64,000 nucleotides of DNA from Hydractinia symbiolongicarpus. Its lineage: Eukaryota > Cnidaria > Hydrozoa > Anthoathecata > Hydractiniidae. The stretch spans positions 4,650,001 to 4,714,000 of the forward strand of contig NC_079883.1 of NCBI RefSeq assembly GCF_029227915.1, in the 5' to 3' direction. The translations under genes and the position numbers were made by a program. The notes beneath the pieces are model-generated. The model did no database searches. It was not told the origin of the DNA and worked only from the letters and a program-made list of their open reading frames with translations. Below, piece by piece: positions 47,590-59,114 of the stretch; positions within the stretch are counted from its first letter, which is position 1, and the number at the start of each line of letters is the position of its first letter.

Positions 47590-50500
47590 CACTTCATTGC
47601 GCGTGTGAAGATTATGAGGATGATCAGGCTAAATAAATAAACAAACAAAAAAATAAAAACACAGCTAAAACTAACACAACTAAATAAATAACACACACAT
47701 AAAGTTTAAAACAGTTTTAAAAAATGTTTCTCACCAAAAAAAAAACTTTTTTTCTTTCATTTCCTGTTTGATACTATAAACTTTTTACATTTTTGACATA
47801 CTGTGGGAAATTTCGTGTAGATGACACACAGAAAATATACACATATATCAACATCAGAAAAGAAGAGAAGAGAGGGCTTACTATAGAGAAGTGTATTCTT
47901 CGTTGTTGATGTTTGCTAACCATGACGTTCAAAAAAATGTATGTTGGTATATCCTTTATTTATTTATGTCAATTATTCATATATATAAATCTTTAATAAT
48001 GTAAATGTAAATATATACAAATAAATATAATATTTATTTATATAAGTCAACGTCTAGTTAAAATTTGATTCCATCTTAAAATAAACAGAGTGCAGTGATC
48101 TCTTCACATAAACAAAAAAATACACATCAAGCTAGAAACAATTTTAATTACTCAAGAGACATCCTACACACTCCATCCTTTGTACAATGAATAATCTGCA
48201 GAACAAAGAAAAGCAATTACACATATTATTTGCATTGTGTAAATTCTGATTAGTGTTTGAACAAAAAGAGACGGTTACCGACACAATGTGCCCACCTCAT
48301 TCTTATGTTTTCAAGCTACACAAATAAGTTTGGGGAACTCTCTTATTGAGTATCATCCTACATGACACAATAGTGGTGGGAGACTTTTTGTGTTCTCCTT
48401 TCACGGTGTTTCGTGGCAGTTCCTTTGTAGCCTACACTTTGTATGAGTAAGCACGATTCAGAACGTCGTAACACACTAACCATGGGATGAAAGAAATTGT
48501 GACAATAAATAACTTAGAAATACATTGAAGTGTAACTTGAAACTCAGGTGTCGCATAACATGTAGAAGAAGCTGACAAAAAACAGGAAAGCAAAAACAGT
48601 TTAGCAAATTAAAATTACTTCACATAAACAGAAAAAATTGTCACGTTTACTTGTTTATTCACAACTCTTTTTTTATGACATCAAAACATAGTGCAAACTT
48701 TGAAGAGAGTTCTAATAACAAGCTTGATTACTATTAATTTTGCCAATACTAACACCACAAAAACAAACACAAGCAAAAGAACATAACTTTGAAGAAATAA
48801 AAAACAAAAACTTTTCAGAAGATAGATTCAAGTTAATTTTATGAAGTAGAAAAACACGATTAAAAATTCATATCATTTTTTATTTCTTACATAAGAAAGA
48901 ACTTACTAAAAAAAATCAAGAGGTTTGTGAATCGTGTGCAAGCCAAAGATAAACAGATCATTTTGTTTGTTAAAAACGTTGTGAAATGCATATTACCAAC
49001 CGACCAACCACCCACAACAACCCACCCACCACAACCCACATAGCTAATATAACTTTACAATGAAAATGAGAAATCCCACAGCCACCTGGTTGTTGTAGGT
49101 AAAAGCAAAGAAAATATCATCTTTTTTTAAAAAAACACATTAAAGTGGGCAACACAAATAATTTTTTTAATGTTATATAGAGATTGAGAGATAAAAACAT
49201 TTGACAACATTCTAAAACAAAGACAATTAGAATAAAATTTAACAAAAAGATGGGAAAATTGTCATTTTTCTGTACTCCATGTAATAAACCCAAAAAAACT
49301 CTTCAATGATTTTCGACCAGGAAGAAATCAATGCAAAACTATTTGAAGTAAACTATCCAAACAAAAATTTATACTTTGTTTTCATATTTACTCTTCACAC
49401 TATCAACTCTAAGCATTCAAATGCATTTACAAAAAAGCACCTATGGTATAATAACACTCTTTCAGAACGCCCACTTGCTGCTATTATTGGACACCAAAGT
49501 CTTGTTTACACTGCAAAATTTCTAAAAGTTTGTTTATGTTCCTTCTATTCAACAATAATGAGACTTTTAGTTGATGTTGTGGGTGTCAATTAAGAAATAA
49601 TGTCTTCAAAACAGAGCCTTATTACAAAAATGCTGTAAAAGCTAAAACGTAATTTCAAGGAATAGTTGTGTAATTAAGAAAAGTCATTGTCATAGTTCGT
49701 GGATAAAGAGACGGCCAGTACAAAACAATTTTTTAAAAGAGAACATTACTTAGAGAAATTATGGAAATTAAGTCATTACAACCACGTTAAAATTGTAGCA
49801 AGATATACGCCAAAGAATATTTTGTGAATAAAATTAGTCTCTTTGAACTGTTTCTGGATTTGTACCTTTTATTTTCTAAAGTGCGACCAACATGTTTTGG
49901 GTATTCAACTCTTTTTTGTGTGTGTGTGTTTCTTTGCACAACATAATAAATATTCAGAAAGCATACTGGTTGCATTATTTAGAAAACAAAAGGTACAAAC
50001 TTAGAATGAGTTTAGAAAGACTAATTTCATTTAACTTTTTAAACATTTGTAAATACAAAATCTTATGAATGTATGCAGATTTTACAAACTGTAATTTTAG
50101 CAAAAAAACTTAAATGTGAATCTACACGTACTTATGATCCCACAAGCTTTTTTATAGGAACATAGTTTAGGGAAAAACATTAGTCTGATATTTGGTTAAC
50201 AATTTGAATGAGGGACATCCTAAACATTTAACTTAAAAACAAAATTGATAATTTAGACATCTGATCAGATTTTCTCTTTTAACAGTATACAAAGAGGTAA
50301 AAAAAAATAACGTTTTGTAAAAGCGTGCTATTTTTCGCTGCCAGGTCTGGCCCAAAAAAGGGAAGTTGTAGATAGCCCTAAGAAACTCACTTTTAAAGTA
50401 CTTTTACATTTTTCAGGATACTTTCAACCTTCATTTCTTTAAAAAAAGTTCACTGCGTGCACTATAATTTAAAGCTGTACCTCTGCACCAACAAAAAGTT

Positions 50501-52139
50501 TATCTATGCCAACTGTACTATATAGATCAAAAAAAAAATGTTTATTTAGCCTAAAACTTACAACTTTGCCAGATAAGTCCCCTCAAAGTTGTCAAAATGA
50601 GCATCCTAGCCGGAATACAATATTGATTTGTTGAATATGAGTTTTATGCCAAGAGACGTAGTGAGTTATTTTGCAAAAGCTTCAAGTAGTGCTGATCAGG
50701 TGGTAAAAGATTTTTTATAATTTCCATCAATAACATACAGCAAATCCTAATCTGACCTTAATAGGTTTATTAAGACGTAAGAAAAAGCAATTCGAGAAAA
50801 AGCGATCTCATGATTTCAGTATGAGCCTATGAGATTTTGGAACAGCACAAACAACTACTGTTGTGTAATTTTTGCAAATTGTGAAAAAAAGCATGCAGTT
50901 TTTCATAGAAAACAACATGGCATAGGTTTTTGTAAAGTATACAATTGTGTTACGAAACTTCTAGGGAGTTGTCCTTCCTAAGTCAAGTTCTGAAAGTTAG
51001 TTCGATTATATGTACAAGTAAGTTATATTGTTAAATCCAACCAAATTGTCAATTTAGATAAAGCCTTTTGTTACAGGAGGTAGGCTTTAACCTTAGTTCT
51101 GCGTCATTCAAATCAAAGTTTTCCATAATTGTAACGAATAGTAATGAAACTAAATTAACAACAACAGCAAAAAAAATAAAATAAAAAAATCAACAAAACA
51201 GCATTGGGGAAAGAAGATTTCTGCAGGAGTTTTAGTCACAAAATACGAGGGGATTTGATGAGATAGTCGTGGAAATCAAGTTAGGAGTCAATGAAATTGC
51301 ACGTATGCTGATAATAAAAATATAACAGCACTCACACCCAATTTTACTTTTTCAGAAAGGTAATTTCAATTTCAATTGCAACCTAAATCTGTAATTTAAT
51401 TGAAAGAAACAAAACACCAGGATATAGTTTGGTGCAATAAAAATGTGTAGGATTGCATAGATTCAGGAATTGTAAAACCAACATTGCTTAACAGGAAAAA
51501 AACGTAGTTTCAAAGAGGGTATAATTAAGCAATTATTATGGCTGAAAGAGAATTAAAATTTCTTTTTTTAACCCAAGTAGTGCTATTATAGTGTTATACA
51601 GGCGAATTAGAAAAGGGTCACTGCAGGTCGAATGTCATTCATACATCCAACATCAAAGCTAACCTTATTACTATCTTTTTAATAATGCTACTGCACAGTT
51701 ACAACACCATCTTTAATGTGATTGACGATATTGACTATATATAATAAAAATTTATAATCCTTTATCCAATTTAATACCATTCCACAAAATTATAAATCTT
51801 TTTTTCTTTATACTATACTAAGGTTGGGTTATAATCTTATGTAAAATTAATTAAAAATTGTCAGCCATGTTAAAAAATAAATTCTTGAATGCTACTCAGC
51901 AGTTGGCAAATTAATTATTTTTCCCCGTGTGCATATCCGTGTGCATATGCGTACAAATACATTTCTTAATGGCAATGTACATAAATATATTAAAACCATT
52001 TATCCTTTGTTATGTGAGATCCTTGATGAGATGTTTTTAGAATCGAGTTAAAAAAATTATGATAATTGTGTAGATTAACAAACCTAGCAAACATGTAAAA
52101 TGCGGTAGATAAGATATTAAATGTACGTGTTAATTGTCG
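47590..52139. other. Long AT-rich non-coding region
   Basis: No supported exon was found. It probably includes the SAMD4 promoter and 5' UTR intron. A short CCAACCGACCAACCACCCAC-like pyrimidine repeat lies at 48997-49040. An open frame at 49306-49593 has no family resemblance or low-complexity explanation and I treat it as chance. Confidence 0.55.
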
Positions 52140-52146
52140 TATTATA

Positions 52147-53036
52147 GTGATAAAGTTTTTGATAGGTAATAGGACTGTCACTTTTCTGTCAGTTTATGCT
52201 CCACAGTGTGGACTCAGTAAGGAAGATAAAGATAAGTTTTATGATGAGTTAATAGCAGTCACATCAAAGTTTGGAGACACTGAACTTGTCATGGTGGGCG
52301 GCGACTTTAATGGTCATGTTGGGAAGTCATCTGAAGGTTATAGAGGTGTGCATGGAGGCTATGGATTTGGGAGCAGAAATAAGGAAGGGGAGAGATTGCT
52401 ACGGACATGGTGGTTTGCAACACATCATTCAGTAAGAGACAGAGTAGGCTGATAACATATGAGTCAGGTGGTTGTAAGACACAGATAGATTACTTTTTGG
52501 TTAGAAAGTCGGACAAGAAAGTGCTGAAGGACGTGAAAGTTATATCGGGAGAAGAGTGTGTTTCCCAGCATAGGTTGCTGGTTTGTGATATTATCTTGAA
52601 GAGTGTCAAAGAAGCCAAGGGAAAGTACAGGCCCCTGCGAAAAGTCTGGAAGCTGAAGGAAGAGATTGTAGCAAGACAATTTAGTGCAACAGTTCAGCAG
52701 TTAGCCTACAATAGTCAATGTGATAGTGACAATGTTGAAAGTACTTGGACTACTTTGAAGAATTGTCTTCTAGAAGCTTCTGATGATACCTGTGGGTGGA
52801 CGAAAGGACCAGCTAGACATAGACAGACCTGGTGGTGGAATAATGAGGTTGACCAGTGTATAAAGGAAAAGAGGAAACTTTGGAAAGAGTGGAAGTCAGG
52901 TGGTAGTAAAAATATTTACTTAGAAGTTAAGCGTCGCGCTCGTACAGCAGTGTATAAGGCAAAATCAGAAGCAGAGAGAAACAGATTTGCAGATGTGTTA
53001 AGAAGGGAACCCAGCGCAATGAGGTATTCAAGATAG
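52147..53036 (+). pseudogene. LINE endonuclease C-terminal part, broken
   Basis: The frame of 52147-52452 has VTFLSVYAPQCG and VMVGGDFNGHVG, the AP-endonuclease-type SxYAP and GGDFN motifs. Reading continues in another frame at 52407-53036 with TQIDYFLVRKSDKK and SQHRLLVCDIIL, the conserved IDY and SDH-like positions. The frame change near 52405 and the missing N-terminal half make it inactive. Confidence 0.88.
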
Positions 53037-53127
53037 CAAAGCAAATGAAGAATGACGTAATGATGAAGGTGTTTTGGCTAGCACAGAGGAGGAGAAAAGG
53101 GTAGCTTGGAAGAATCATTATTAGAGG

Positions 53128-54873
53128 TTGCTTAACACTGAGTTTGATTGGGACAAGGATAATTTGTCTGATGATGATGTCGTAGAAGGGCCAGCTATGC
53201 AGATCAAGACAGAATGGGTAGTGGAGGCTATTAGGAAATTGAAGATTGGCAAGGCTGCAGGAGTATCAGGTATTGTTGCAGAGATGGTAAAAGCATCTGG
53301 ATATATTGGAGTTGAGCTTATTACAAGTCTTGCTAACCAGATTATAAAGGATGGTGCTATTCCGAGTGAGTGGCAGTCGAGTGTAATAGTGAATTGTTTC
53401 AAGGGCAAGGGTGATGCATTAGAAAGGGGTAACTATAGAGGTTTGAAGTTGGTTGATCAAGTAATGAAAGTTATTGAAAGAGTGATTGATAAGTTACTTA
53501 GAGAAAGAATTGATATAGATAAGATGCAATTTGGTTTTGTTCCAGGGCGTGGCACTACAGATGCAATATTTTTACTCAGACAGCTCCAGGAAAAGTATTT
53601 AGGAAAGAGAAAGAATCTCTATTTTGCCTTTGTAGATTTAGAGAAAGCTTTTGATAGAGTGCCACGTAAAGTTATTTGGTGGGCTATGAGAAAATTAGGT
53701 GTGGATGAGTGGCTAGTTACGATGGTTCAGTCTATGTACAGCAATGCTAGAAGTCGTGTCAGGATTAACGATTCACTTAGTTATGAATTTAGTGTAAATG
53801 TTGGTGTACATCAGGGTTCTGTACTTAGTCCTTTGTTGTTTATTCTAGTCTTAGAAGCGCTGTCGATGGAGTTCAGAACAGGTTGTCCATGGGAGTTATT
53901 GTATGCAGATGATTTGGTTCTCATAGCAGAGTCGATGGAAGAATTAGTTGAAAAGTTTGAGAAGTGGAAGAAAGGACTAGAAGAGAAAGGTCTGAAGGTA
54001 AACACAGCAAAGTCTAAAGTCATGATAAGTAGCATTGCAGCCAAGTGTGACCTTGTAGTTGGAAAGTGGCCTTGTGGAGTTTGCAGGAAAGGGGTTGGTA
54101 GTAACTCAATTTTTTGTCAGACTTGCAAGCATTGGGTACATAAGAAGTGCAGTAGTATTAGTGGAAGGTTAAGAGCTGGCATACAGTTTGTATGCAAGCG
54201 TTGCAAAGGTGAGATTATAGAGAATGACGTATTTCCAGCTTTAATGATGTACAACAGTGGCTCGTTAGAGATAGTTAAGAACTTCTGTTACTTAGGTGAT
54301 ATGTTGGGCAGTGAAGGGGGTGTTGGAAGAAGTGTTACTTGCAGGATAGGTTCTGCTTGGAAAAAGTTTAGAGAGTTACTTCCTTTATTGACTAGCAGAG
54401 TCCTGTCAATTGAGGTAAAAGGTAGGTTGTATGAGGACTGTGTAAGAAGTGTTATGTTGTACGGTAGTGAGACATGGGCAGTGAAGCAGGAAGATCTTGA
54501 CCGTTTAGAAAGGAATGATATGAGAATGGTTAGGTGGATGTGTAATGCCAGTCTGAGAGACAGAAAGAGTTCAGATGAGCTAAGAAGCAGGCTAAGTCTC
54601 CGTAGAATTAAAGATGTTATGCAGATAAGAAGATTGAATTGGCTGGGGCACTTGGAAAGAATGGAGGAGGATAATTGGGTAAGAAAGTGTAGAGACTTGA
54701 TAGTTCCTGGGGCAAAGCCCAGAGGCAGACCGAGAAAGACTTGGCAGGAGGTTATAAGGACAGACTTGATAGAGAGGAAGTTGAGTTTAGATCTAACACA
54801 GTCTACATCAGATTGGAAGAGGGTCATTAATATACCCCGTCCAACCCATGCTAGCATGGAAAACGGACGTTAA
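53128..54873 (+). pseudogene. LINE reverse transcriptase with PHD-like finger
   Basis: This 581-codon open block contains the reverse transcriptase motifs GKAAGVSGI, QFGFVPGRGTTDAIF, FAFVDLEKAFDRVP, GVHQGSVLSPLLF and the catalytic LLYADDLVLI. After the thumb comes a Cys/His cluster (CGVCRKG, FCQTCKHWVHKKC, FVCKRCKG) resembling a PHD finger. Then come LYGSETWAV, GHLERMEEDNW and a basic end. The block itself is open, but upstream frameshifts detach it from its start, so I call it a pseudogene fragment. The frame ends 8 bp before the (ATG)n tail. Confidence 0.9.
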
Positions 54874-55061
54874 GCCGAGAATGATGATGATGATGATGAT
54901 GACATGTTAAACCCTGATGTACGTTTTAAGAAAAAAAAAATGTATGCCAATCCCACACAAAAATGGGTATTTTCAAGGTTAAAGATAAGATTGTTATGCA
55001 GTGACAATGACAAAAGCTGATCTACATCACGTACAATCTCCTCAATACACTTAAAAATGTT

Positions 55062-56330
55062 TTAAATCTTGCAGTGTTGATATACTGTCATGTCGTCAAC
55101 ATATTGTATTGTTGTCAATGACATACGCTCAGCTATTTCTGCGACGTAAAGATTAAACAAGACCGGAGCTAAAATACTGCCCTGTGGCATACCAAAATAA
55201 CCAGGTAACAGTGACAATCTCTTATTTTCAATTTGAAAGTATTGGTAGCGATCCATAACATAACTACTAATTATTTTAATGGCATTTGTTGCAAAGTTCG
55301 TTTTCAAGAGTTTCTCAAGTAAGATAGAGTGGTCGATAGTGTCAGATGCTTTAGAGTAGTCTATGAGTATTGATAAGGTGACTTCACCGCCGTTCATCGT
55401 TTTTTTGTCGTCTTTTACCTTAAGTAAAAGTGTGGTGGTTGAGTGAAGTTATACGGGATTGCTCTAGTTCGTTTTGAGCTTGAATAATGGACGCGTCCTT
55501 CATCCAAGGAGCAACTGGACGAGTCAACTTTACTCGTCGAGTTGAAACATGTTGATCTATACAATCGGTTATAAGTTTATTAAGCATCGATATCTTCAGG
55601 ATCATCAAACCCAAAAACTAAACTCATTGGTAACTCACTGATATCCTTTATGTAATTATTCATTTCAACACCTTTTCGTCATGAATATATTTGTAGCGGG
55701 GTTCATAAACGTTCCTTTTCTATATTCATGATGACATAGGGAGTGTTATGGTCACTTATCTCATCAGTACAAATTGTATCACTGTGTATAAATTTGCTAT
55801 ATGTCAGGGTCTTCCCTTTTCTAGTTGGTTTCGTTACGTGTTGATGTAAGTTAAAGGAATGCAGAATATCTTTATACCTCTTCGTTGAATCCTTTGGTTC
55901 ACTGAAAGGTCTATATTTGTGTCACTGGCTAGAAAACACACTCTAACCAATAGAGTTTGTCTGATTCGTTTGAGCTTGGTTGATATGTCACAGCAATCAA
56001 GTATGGTGTATTTTTGTTTCTTCCTCGCAGTTTAATAAACAGGATTTCAACAGATTCATTACTTTTGGCTAAGTCGCCACATACTTTAAAGGGGATGGTT
56101 TCTGTATTATAGAAACCAATTCCACCTCAGTTTACGGTTTTTGAAAATTAAGTTGTAACTTGGTATTTAGATCGAGTTGGTGGTGGTTGTCCTCCAGCCA
56201 GGTTTCGGTGAGGGCAATTATATCGAATTCGTACGTGTTTAACATCATGGAAAATTCAACAAATGTTGATAAAAGAGACTGAGTGTTTATGTGTGCAATA
56301 GAAGTATAGTTACGATGCTTTTTAAGAGTT
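55062..56330 (-). pseudogene. Second, decayed CR1/Jockey-like LINE remnant
   Basis: Read leftward, 56330-56170 gives AHINTQSLLSTFVEF and FDIIALTETWLED, typical endonuclease motifs. 55860-55740 gives HVTKPTRKGKT and DHNTPYVIM. 55614-55420 gives LTRPVAPWMKDA. 55397-55062 gives LIDYSKASDTIDHSIL, GMPQGSILAPVLFNLY and QYVDDMTVYQ. The last is a YxDD-like catalytic box. Several stops and frame changes interrupt it. Its sequence differs clearly from the 52-54 kb LINE, so it is another family. Confidence 0.85.
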
Positions 56331-58852
56331 TGTTAATGAGGACTATCACTAAGTATGTGCGTGATTTCGTTAATTGTGATTGAATTTAGGTCTGTGCTAC
56401 TCTGGTTATAAAAGGGGAGTAAAGCTAGAGTACATTCAGAACAAGTCTATTTGTAAGCTAAGACAGTTGATGTATGTAGGTTAAATTCAAGCATTTTTCA
56501 CACTGAAAACGTTTTCGATTTGTACCTACTCCTTTTAGAAAAAGTGAACATTTTGGTGTACTGTTTCTCGTACGGAAACCAGGTCCTGGATTTTTCTCAA
56601 TATCACTACTCAATATCACGCTATAAGATGCTACGGAATTAGCATAATATAAAACTTTTGATTTAGATCATTTGATTTTATTCTTTACAGATTTAAAAAG
56701 ACGGTATTGAGGTTCACTCCCAAGAGGAATAATTGAGGTGTTACCGTAATCAACACCAGAGACAAAAAAATAAATCTTAGTATCATTGCAGTAGATGGTT
56801 TCTATCTGTACTTTTATAAGAGCGATGTGTGTTGTTTACAAGTTTGATAAAGTATTATGCCAAAATTCAAAGAAAATCCAAAGTACCAGAGCAAATAAAC
56901 CTGCCAATAATTTAAACCACAAAATGACTTTTAATTAGCATCCAGAATAATAAACCAACAAGTAATACAAGTAATACTGTATCAAGTGAAACGATCGCAA
57001 TTTACACATCCATTCCTTTTCGTTTCGTTCGAAATTTGTTGCGAAATATTATTTGCAATTTCGTCCTCTATCTTCTCTTTCCTTACAATAAAGAAAACCA
57101 TTTCTTCTCTTTCATCATGATTTTACTCTTCGTCTCAGTTCAACTTGACTAAATCCCTAACCCTTAAGACTCAGACCCCAACTCTTAAAGTGGTGTTTTA
57201 AGTATCAAAAGTGCATTTTTCAACAACCTAGCGCATCCAACTTTTGAAATCCTTTATAAGATTGTTCTAAGATCTTGTTAAGAATCTGATTAACTGGTCT
57301 GGCTCTAAAAAGATCTTAAAAGATTTACTAAGATCTTATCAGATATCTAACTAGTAAATCAATTTCCACATATTTCTGTCAAGATCTTATAAGTTCTTAC
57401 AACGATCTTGTAAAGATTCTAAACAAGCCTTGACCAATCTTTCATCTGTCATCCTCCAAGATTTTCAAAGGTCCTACAAAGATCTTACAAGGGTTCTGAA
57501 CTAGTCTTGATGAATCTTCCTTCTTGTTAGGCTGCCAATGCAATTTCTGAATGAAACACGGCTCTCTTTAGCTTCGCAGGGATGTGTTTTTGTCATTGTA
57601 AAACACAAGGCAATTTCTAAGCTTTGCAGGGACGCGTTTTCACAATTGCAAAACAAAATACGACAATATTATAAAAGCATTAGTCAGGATAATACTCCTC
57701 CTTGTGAAGTTATCAAAAAAATGAAACAGATCGCTGTAATAGATTATTATTTAGACAATTTTAATCAGTGATAATTTTCGCCTCTTCTTTAAAACATGAA
57801 ATCATTGTAGTTGTTCCTTTTGATTTTTTAAAATGTTGTAAAAATGAGTAAGCTTTGTTTTCAAATTTTTGTGTTTCATTCGCAAACCTTGTAGTGGTTA
57901 TATACTGAATAATGAACAAAGTTGTCCATTGAAAAATATCTTTATTCGAAGCCCTGCACATTAGCTGTGCTGTAAACTAAAAAATTGCTAATGGCTGTTA
58001 AACAAAATGTTGATCTTCATTTGATTATGTTTGGCTAAAGGATCTACAGCGATGTTAACACTTTCTACAATCCTGTTTTAATTGTTTTAAACAATTTATC
58101 GCAATGTTGTTGCTTTTTTACGGTCCTGATAGTTTTTACCCATCCACAGCAATGTTTTTGCTTTTGTTTGGATGGTTTTTAAACAATATATACGCTGATC
58201 TTATCTCTTTTAACGATACCGTTTGTGTTTTTAAACAATTTACAGTGATGTCTTAGCTAACTAACCATAGATCGTAAATAAATACACAAAAAGACTGTTG
58301 TAAGATCCTAACAAAAATATCAGAATAGTTTGTTTAAAAACTATGAAATAAGATGATTGTACAAAGCAAAAATGTCACTGGGGATGGTAAAAGGTCACAA
58401 ACAGTTGGTTTCGAAACTATGAATATGCAATCTTACCAACCCATTCAAAGAAATAAACCATGTGTAAATTTCTGTTGAAGAAATTTGTCGAAGTGAGAAG
58501 ATTTGTCTAAAAATGGTTTCACTTAATACATTTATCACATTTTTAATTCTTTTTTATATGCTTTGGGAAAACGATTTGTTTCAGAATTTGTTTTGGATGC
58601 AATTCAAATTTTGTTTCTAGATTCCTTTTTAAAATAGTTTCGAATGTATTTCCCATTCGCTTCCACTTCTAATCATTTTTTTGCTTACAAAACAAAAAAA
58701 TTACAGTCGTTTGTAAATTGTTTCAAATTGCTTTAGTTCGGTCCTTGTGAAACAATCTGTGAACAATTTTAAAAAGATGATAGTTTCGAAACGATAATAA
58801 TTTGTTCCAATTGGTATAAAATGTGAAACGCTGTTGGAGATGGTTCCTTAAT
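56331..58852. other. Non-coding region with diverged repeats
   Basis: No gene is supported. 57260-57510 contains repeated AAGATCTTA-type motifs with a ~78-bp imperfect period (57402 and 57480). 57540-57650 contains a ~50-bp imperfect direct duplication (TTCGCAGGGATGTGTTTT and TTTGCAGGGACGCGTTTT). 58020-58260 carries minisatellite-like units, listed separately. Confidence 0.55.
58020..58265 (-). repeat. Diverged ~62-bp minisatellite, reverse orientation
   Basis: Units such as TTTCTACAATCCTGTTTTAA and TTTTTAAACAATTTACAG recur about four times. Reverse-complemented they resemble the repeat at 63590-64000. Confidence 0.6.
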
Positions 58853-59114
58853 TCATCATCATCATCATCATTCTCGGCTTAAGTCCGTTTTCCATGCTAG
58901 CATGGGTTGGACGGGGTATATTAATGACCCTCTTCCAATCTGATCTAGACTGTGTTAGATCTAAACTTAACTTCCTCTGTATCAAGTCTGTCCTTATAAC
59001 CTCGTGCCAAGTCTTTCTTGGTCTGCCTCTGGGCTTTGCCCCAGGAACTATCAAGACTCTACACTTTCTTAACCAATTATCCTCCTCCATTCTTTCCAAG
59101 TGCCCCAGCCAATT
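58853..59114 (-). mobile_element. 3' fragment of the RTE-like LINE
   Basis: Read leftward from 59114, the sequence matches the last ~260 bp of the 52-54.9 kb LINE: LERMEEDNWLRKC, PRGRPRKTWHEVIR and PRPTHASMENG. It ends in (ATG)n (the CAT run at 58854-58871). It is a severely 5'-truncated insertion. The protein-level differences from the larger copy are few, so the two copies belong to one family. Confidence 0.95.

Larger units (their letters stand above)
52140..54902 (+). mobile_element. 5'-truncated, frameshifted RTE-like LINE retrotransposon
   Basis: The element starts inside the endonuclease domain and ends in (ATG)n at 54881-54902, a simple 3' tail typical of RTE-type LINEs. At least two frameshifts (near 52405 and 53010) and an in-frame stop near 53100 interrupt the single expected polyprotein frame. 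The copy is therefore not functional. The coding remnants are described separately. Confidence 0.9.

Noticed and set aside
49306-49593. 95-codon open frame
   Set aside because: No recognisable family, no splice partners, and composition expected from AT-rich DNA.
55062-55397. Intact reverse transcriptase gene
   Set aside because: It is only a fragment of a minus-strand LINE whose upstream part has several stops and frame changes.
57538-57771. 77-codon open frame
   Set aside because: It spans an imperfect direct duplication and has no family resemblance.
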